Source: Lineus longissimus (Eukaryota; Nemertea; Pilidiophora; Heteronemertea; Lineidae). From it: a stretch of 64,000 bases of DNA. The position numbers were made by a program, and so were the translations under genes. Under the pieces are notes generated by a model. The model searched no databases, was not told the DNA's origin, and saw only the letters and a list, made by a program, of their open reading frames with translations. Shown piece by piece: positions 57,993 to 64,000 of this stretch; position 1 is the stretch's first letter, and each line of letters begins with the position of its first letter. Location: assembly GCF_910592395.1 (NCBI RefSeq), contig NC_088325.1:6105501-6169500 (forward strand). Reading direction: 5' to 3'.

Positions 57993-59060
57993 AAAAGGCA
58001 CTTCCAAACGTTAATACAAAGAATGGAATGCCAGACATGATGTCAACTCAAAAATTACCCAGAACCAACGGGCTACAAATACTCCGAGGGTACCTTGGTC
58101 AGAAAAGTGTCTCTGAAAAAAATACTTTTAATAATGACATCATATGCCGCATACAAACTTCTCTACACACAATACTGATCATCTGAACCAAGTTTCAAAT
58201 ATATCAATGCTTGCCAAGTGTGAAAAATTCAGACCTGTAAAAAGTTCAATCCCTACCTATTTATTTTATTTTTTCCATTTTATTAGTTCAAGGATAGTAC
58301 ACTTAACATCAAGTTGTGCAGTGCAGTGCTGGCTGTGCAGTAAATGAAATGACATGTAAACAGGCAGAACCGTGCAGTGAATGACTATACATTAAGTTGT
58401 TCAAAGATACAAAATATTGAAGTCTTTAGACATGTACATAACATGGATATTGTCCTATAACCATAATGTAAAGTGCATACATGTAATTATTACTGAAATT
58501 AGTTGATACATAATTCATGTAGTATATAATTAATTTCGTCGTTATCAAAAAAAGTGTGGTCTCTGTGGTCGCGTAAGCTGATCATGTCCTTGATGACATT
58601 GGCTGTGTCAGTCAGATTGACATTTGCAATCTTTCTATTTTTCCGGGGGTAAAGTTCCAGATTACACATCCATATAGTGTCATTGCGAAGGACTTGAATA
58701 ACTTATATTTTGTTGCTGAATAGCAATGACCGAATTGAGCAACCAATATTTTGTGCATGTGTCTGATCGATTAGTTTACCCCATTTTACCTTATACTACA
58801 TGAAGGCAGCCTGGGTCGAAAATCCAGATACGATTCTTAAAGGAATGTTTGTATGCTTGTTCTTCCTCTGTTTGATGCTTTTCAGATTTTGTTTCAGCTC
58901 TTAGATAGCAGAAAAATGCGGTATTCGTTATTTCAAGTACGCACAAGTCCTGGCGCGAAATACCTTTCTCGCCACGTGAATGCACGCCGAGACTAAAGTT
59001 CACTTCGATCAACCCGCTATGATGGTATTAGTATCATGACGCAACGTCATTTCCATTAAG
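57993..59060. other. Gene-free stretch
   Basis: No coding or repeat structure is recognised. Confidence 0.4.
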
Positions 59061-59747
59061 CAGGGTGTACACCAGTAAAATATTACCAACATTTTACCAA
59101 CATTTTTACAACAATTTTGCAACAAGCCCTTCAAGGCCCTGTGTACACTAGCAACAAAATTGCAACAAATTTGCAAAATTTTTCCAACATGTTGGTAAAT
59201 TGTCGCAAACTTTTTAGCGGGAACAAAAGGAAAATAGGTATTTTGGAGGGGAAATGGATGATTCCAAGGAGAGAAGATGTATTTTGAGTGCTTCTGCAGC
59301 AATTTTAGCTGTCATTGTTGAGATGCGGAAAAGGCGGCGAAATAAACCAAAGAGACCAGGCCCTGGATCCAAATGAGGGAGGATCATGGGGCATATCACT
59401 GCCTGTTAAAGGAGTTACGACTGACTGCATGACAAGGCATCATACAAAAACTTCCTGCGAATGGATGAAACTGCATTCGAAGAACTTCTTGAAAAGGTTT
59501 CACCACCCATTACGAAGCAAGACACTCACTTGAGAGTTGCCATACCAGCCGCTTGTTAAAGTCACATGACCTCAGGTAGATCACATGACCCAAATCCTAT
59601 TTCTGATTGGCTGAAGAGTTTGCAACATTTTTACAACAATTTTACAACATGTTGTAAGACGCGTTTTGCTCTGTACACACTATGCAACATTTTTGCAACC
59701 GCAAATGTTGTAAAAATGTTGCTAATATTTTGCTAGTGTACACAGGC
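59061..59747 (+). mobile_element. Internally deleted Harbinger transposon with intact ends
   Basis: GGTGTACACCAGTAAAATAT with TACCAACATTTT at the left is mirrored by AAAAATGTTGCTAATATTTT with GCTAGTGTACAC at the right. Subterminal AACATTTTTACAACAATTTT repeats occur on both sides. Inside lies only the N-terminal part of a transposase, so the central DDE part has been lost. This is how MITE families arise from Harbinger elements. Confidence 0.85.
59254..59560 (+). pseudogene. Harbinger transposase N-terminal fragment
   Basis: ATG at 59254 opens MDDSKERRCILSASAAILAV and MRKRRRNKPKRPGPG, the usual HARBI1-type N-terminus. After a stop, the frame carries FLRMDETAFEELLEKVSPPI, then TKQDTHLRVAIPA. 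At least two in-frame stops are present and no DDE exon follows. It differs clearly from the transposases at 0.1 kb and 14.5 kb, so this is another Harbinger family. Confidence 0.82.
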
Positions 59748-60989
59748 GTGACGTCGGAAAAATCGATATCTACACTAAGACGTTACAGGGTAGCTCCATT
59801 GCTCCAAGAAGCACCTTACTAGCGTATTTTTCCATATTGAAGGGATCGACGCCTGTAGGGCTTAAATGCGTCAAATCGGAGTCAACTTCAGAATAGTGTG
59901 ATGATTCTTTAAGATTTTGAATTTTTCCTTTATTTGTTCAACTTGCTGATGGAGGTGACTGGGCAGCTGACCACTTGGTAATTAATCAGTGTGGGTATAT
60001 GGACAGTGTCACCAAATCACTGTCCTCTAAAGCGGCTAGCAGACGACAGCAAATAAATTGAAAGCAGATACAGATTCAATCGCGAATATTTCCCATTTTA
60101 TGACACTCGACGTAGAATTTCTGGTTGGTATGTCAAGGTTACAGCTCAAACAAATCAGTTATAGGTTTGGTAACCATAGAAGACAGCCTGAGTGATATGC
60201 TGACTGTGTCCGAATCCCCACACTGTTGATAATACAATGGCCCTTTGACTGGGATCTTATTAGGTTCGTGTACAGTTGCATACACGATTGCTCAAATATT
60301 TTTGTGAAGAACCGTGAAACAAATACATGTATACACAAACTGAATACGATTTTAGCTAAGAATCACTATCTGTATTTTCGACCAGGGAGGATTTGGTCGA
60401 TATTTGTGATTTGGTGCACCAACCAACTGCGGCATGGATCAAAGCTGTATAAGAAGAGAGCAGGTGTTCTCCTACCGAGATTGCTAGTATCGGTTCGACG
60501 CAAAGACTATTGCTGAACGTTTAGATAGCTTTACCGTAGTACAAGCAATGCAAACTACTCAGACAGGCCACTCAACATCTCATTTTAAAAGAGACCAGTG
60601 GCCACCTTAATAGATGAATAAAAGTCGTCTTAGTTTCACTGGCTGATTTCAATCACATTAAAACAACATTTTGAAAGTGTGCTGCTATTATTTATGTATT
60701 ACTTCGGACGTTTACGTCTAAAGTGAATGCTTTCCGTAGCAAACAAATAGCCGATTAATGCATGCTGCATTATTGCTATGCAGACTAGGCAATGTTTAAA
60801 CTTCGTTGGTCCTCTTTTAAGAGGATCTAGTTGGGGCACATGATTTTCGACTCGGAATTATTCGACTCATCGACATTTAAACACGAGTGTGCCCAAATAT
60901 TGAATCACTTCTTACGAGACAGTTAGGTGAAATGGAACAATACTGAAATTCTAAATCGATGCTGCTCATTATTTATCATCATTCTTCAG
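59748..60989. other. Gene-free stretch upstream of the TNFR-like exons
   Basis: No signal-peptide exon that joins in phase to the exon at 60990 was found. The first exon may lie here unrecognised or farther upstream. Confidence 0.35.
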
Positions 60990-62685
60990 GCTTTTGTGTG
61001 ATGCCAAACCAAATGGAAGCAGTCTGAGGGCGTGTGGCGACAAACAATTCTATAACAGAGATCACGATAGGTGTATGCCGTGTAGATTTACTTGCAAAAT
61101 AAGCGAAGAAGCATGCATACGACATAATTGTCTTGGTAAGCATTTGAGGGCAAAAGCACCCGTTCATAATTATATTCACCTCAACCTCAACCCCTTTTTG
61201 AACAAATACGGATCTCTTTCGAAGAACTTACGATATGACGAATTTTATGGAGAGAGTAAATCTGCCTGAGAGTGGGATATGTGTATCACAGCTGTTCTAT
61301 GTGGGTTGGTTCAATAATCCTGACACTGGCACGATGCCACTGGCGGCCCTGGCTGGCACTGGCTGGCACTGGCTGGCACTGGCCCAAGGATGCATCCAAA
61401 AATGGTCTGCAGTCCACCGAAATTTATGTGAAATCAGACTGCTGTCTGCCATCATCACGGGCCGTGCCATTCTCTATATAGTATTGTTTACGCCTTGACC
61501 TACATCACTGCATACTGTAACTTATGTGCAGGCATGTAATTGACAAGATAGAATATAAGTTAGAGCAATAGGGACAACACCGGTGATTATTTGCAATGCA
61601 TTTTCTATTAAACTTAAAAATCTGCCAAAAATAGGAAACCGTGTTTTTTAACAAACCGCCACAAGGGGTTAATATCCAAGGTCTGGGACATCCCTCACTG
61701 CAATGGCGTATATGGTTCACCAGGAAAATCTAGAGAAAATCCTATTTTTGTAAAACAGTTCTCAGATTCTCACTTTCCAAGCTGCTTGTCTCCAGAAATC
61801 GAGCCCTTATTGGTGCTGCCCTCCTGAAAATACCCAGGGAACCATAGAACTGAAATCAATATTTTATGAAAGGCTGAATACTGGTCTATAATTCAAATCA
61901 ATATTTTTCTTGATTACCTTGGTATTAACCCACGCCATCCCAGGGTCAACGCCCATACCGATGTAGGTGTCACTGGTGTTGTGCCAATATACTAGGACTA
62001 ACAAGCATTAGGTGTAGGCTGCAGGCCACTGGCTGTGGTGAGGCTATCATTTTCGCATTTTGTTCTTTTAAACTTTTAGTTAATTCAACCTGATGCTGAC
62101 CATCAGATTTACTTTCGAAAACATTGTTTCGCCTTGAAACACTGTATTTGCATTTTCTGGCCAGAAACATGTCAGTGCCATAGCCTGTGTCAGCGTGCCA
62201 GTGCCAGGCATTGAACCATCCGTTTTATGTTCGGGGTGAATACAGAGAGTGGTTGTAGGAAAAGTAGGGAAATGTGTGGCAGGTGATGATGGGTGTGGAA
62301 TATGACTAGTGCATACGAATACCATTCAAAATGATACGGAAACAGTTTAAATGCAGCAAATCGAAAGTGCATCCCATCTAACCATGTTTTACGAATATTT
62401 TTTGAATATGCCAGGAGTTAGTTTGTTGTGCATGCGTTTAGCTTGCAGTATGAAAAAAAGGTGAATTGATCAATCTATGTGTAATCAAGTAGGTAACTCA
62501 CGGCATGTTAATCACAAGGGATAGGTCGGTTCAATGTTTATCAAAAGCTGCTAAACTATTCATGATTTCAGACTACATGAGGAGACAGTGCAAGCCGTTG
62601 GGATATTACGAAGGGTCCATTGGAAGATGCAGACCATGCAGTGCACCATGTAAAGTCAGCGGAGACTCGTGCATTTGCATACGGA
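60990..62685 (+). CDS. TNF-receptor/BCMA-like cysteine-rich protein, partial (two internal exons)
   Basis: Exon A (60990-61135) follows ATTCTTCAG and ends before GTAAGC. Exon B (62572-62685) follows TTTCAG and ends before GTAAGT. They join in phase. Exon A encodes CGDKQFYNRDHDRCMPCRFT then CKISEEACIRHNC. Exon B encodes QCKPLGYYEGSIGRCRPC then SAPCKVSGDSCICIR. Both follow C-x5/6-aromatic-Y/N-x-n-C-x2-C-x3-C-x7-C, the compact cysteine-rich module of BCMA/TACI-type and invertebrate TNF receptors. Such modules bind TNF-family ligands outside the cell; ligand and downstream partner are unknown. The signal peptide, transmembrane and cytoplasmic parts are not identified here; exon B has a donor, so the gene continues 3'. 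A generic small cysteine-rich extracellular protein is the alternative. Confidence 0.6.
61303..62225. mobile_element. Possible TIR element in the intron of the TNFR-like gene
   Basis: GGTTGGTTCAATAATCCTGA with CACTGGCACGATG at the left is an imperfect mirror of the right end. Read on the minus strand, the right end is GGATGGTTCAATGCCTGGCA with CTGGCACGCTGAC. A four-unit CTGGCACTGG tandem lies next to the left end at about 61350-61382. No coding capacity is seen. Confidence 0.45.
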
Positions 62686-63712
62686 GTAAGTGAATCATAT
62701 CAAAACCTGATTTTAGAAAACTAGAAATAAAAAAGGATGGTCACTGAGCAAGTTGGTTTACATACGTTTTACCTAGTCAAATTTTACACAGTTGGAAATA
62801 ATTTTGGAACACAAATTATAAAGTTAAGTTAGATTGTAGGTCCTAGGACAATATGGGTAGGTGCGAGAGAAAGTTTCTTTGGAATTGATGATTTCATTAG
62901 ACAAATCATGTGAGCAAGTAAAGTTTCTTTAAAAGGCAAGAAAAGTGATGTCACAGCCAAACAAAAAGTCCGTGATAGTATCAACCATATAATAACATTA
63001 ACATGATAAAAAGCATCGTTATCTACCAACATCAATGTAAAATTAGGGGAAATGTATTAGCTAGGCCAGAAAGCAGCCATGTGAACCGGGAAAACGCCTG
63101 TTGGAACAGCTATCATTTGCATTACGTTTCTAGAGCCCTTGATCCCGATTTGGTTTATATGTTATCTATCCCCTAAAGATCGTACATTGTTCCCGACCGA
63201 AGCGTGAGTCTAATTCCTCAACCCCAAACAACAGCAAGGAGGCTGTTCCATAGATCAGCCGCCCACCCTATTACTAATCCAACAGAGGGCAGCAGGGTTT
63301 AACATCTCCTTTGAGTTGAGGATATGGGTCACTGCTGCTTTGTGTGAGAGTGTGTTTTGCGTATGCGCGTGAGGATTCGGAATTTTTTTCGACGCCGATA
63401 TATTTATTCTTTTTCTCGAACTTTCTTACGTTCAAATCAACTTTAACCACTCATATCATCAAGAATACTCCCGGAAACGCCCCTGATCGCCGATCCGATT
63501 TTTTTTGTGCTCACATTACTCGAAAAAAACCGAAGAAAAAAAGTAACCGATACACAGCCGCCATCTTGACTTTATGTGTTTGTTTACATGTGAAGCCGAA
63601 GTCTGTGTAGTCAGTACCCGTAAAAACGAGTGTGTTAGATGGAAATCCTAGTAATCGCAGATCGTAGTTGTTTGACCATTCATTGCTTCATGGACATTTA
63701 AGGTGTGTAAGC
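62686..63712. other. No gene recognised
   Basis: A further TNFR-like exon was looked for and not found. The last 500 bases are less AT-rich and contain AGCCGCCATCTTGAC (about 63556), which could belong to the 5' region of the following ORF. Confidence 0.4.
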
Positions 63713-64000
63713 ATGTTTTCAAACCAAAACTTTGCCTTGCTGCTTGCTATCCCAGTCCTTATCAGCAACATTTCACGACCACCGTATCAGGGGCTATTCA
63801 CAGCTTGCCATCACCATCAGCATGCTTGCCCTTCACAATCACAGCTTATCACTGGTCACTTATCGACATTGACCAACTGCAGAGACCTGCAGAAGTTACT
63901 TTCCGTATCACTCCTGCGTGCGAGGAACAAGAGATACAACCAGTCCACAACACTAGTCTGTCTACACAAGGCCTCCACAGCGCTACTTTACTTAAGTGTC
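63713..64000 (+). CDS. Open reading frame running off the window, hydrophobic N-terminus
   Basis: ATG at 63713 opens 96 codons without a stop to the last base. The N-terminus (MFSNQNFALLLAIPVLISNI) resembles a signal peptide. The following part is rich in His, Ser, Leu and basic residues, and the visible end is hydrophobic (STALLYLSV). No family is recognised. Two readings are possible: the first exon of a secreted or membrane protein, or the start of a non-LTR retrotransposon ORF, some of which begin with a hydrophobic leader. The upstream sequence does not decide. Confidence 0.4.
   Translation, partial: MFSNQNFALLLAIPVLISNISRPPYQGLFTACHHHQHACPSQSQLITGHLSTLTNCRDLQKLLSVSLLRARNKRYNQSTTLVCLHKASTALLYLSV

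Noticed and set aside
57777-58040. ORFs with long Thr, Ser or Asp runs
   Set aside because: They are translations of the (GAC)n microsatellite at the end of a dispersed repeat.

Overview
This is animal nuclear DNA. Genes are split by GT-AG introns, coding density is low, and the window is dense with eukaryotic transposons: PIF/Harbinger, CR1- and L2-like LINEs, a Penelope-like element, MITEs and foldbacks. There are no operons and no bacterial signals. The LINK/chitin-binding gene, the peptide-type GPCRs and the repeat types suggest a marine invertebrate. The sequence alone does not fix the phylum.

Layout. 1-1.7 kb: remnants of a Harbinger element (MADF, transposase and Myb/SANT pieces) and a MITE. 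2.5-3.0 kb: an unassigned ORF. 3.82-11.26 kb: left arm of a large inverted duplication, holding the first three exons of a rhodopsin-class GPCR gene that runs on to 12.75 kb. 14.1-20.2 kb: a nested, palindromic Harbinger locus with a broken transposase and a broken MADF gene. 23.9-25.0 kb: a second, single-exon GPCR. 25.3-34.3 kb: tandem repeats, a possible mariner-type TIR pair, a Penelope-like remnant interrupted by a palindromic MITE array, and a damaged first exon of a P2X7-C-terminus-like gene. 34.36-45.45 kb: right arm of the inverted duplication, carrying a truncated copy (exons 1-3) of the first GPCR gene, plus a LINE and a 2.5 kb TIR transposon that the left arm lacks. 45.8-47.3 kb: a complete three-exon gene for a small secreted protein joining a LINK (hyaluronan-binding type) module to a peritrophin-A chitin-binding module. 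47.3-60 kb: mostly repeats and gene-free sequence. 61.0-62.7 kb: two exons encoding BCMA/TNFR-like cysteine-rich modules. 63.7 kb to the end: an open reading frame that leaves the window.

The unifying structure is the inverted duplication, which copied part of a GPCR gene about 23 kb away in opposite orientation. Each arm then gained its own transposons, so the insertions can be ordered in time. The functional gene content I would defend is two class A GPCRs, one LINK-ChtBD2 secreted protein and a partial TNFR-like receptor. The rest is mobile DNA or its remains.
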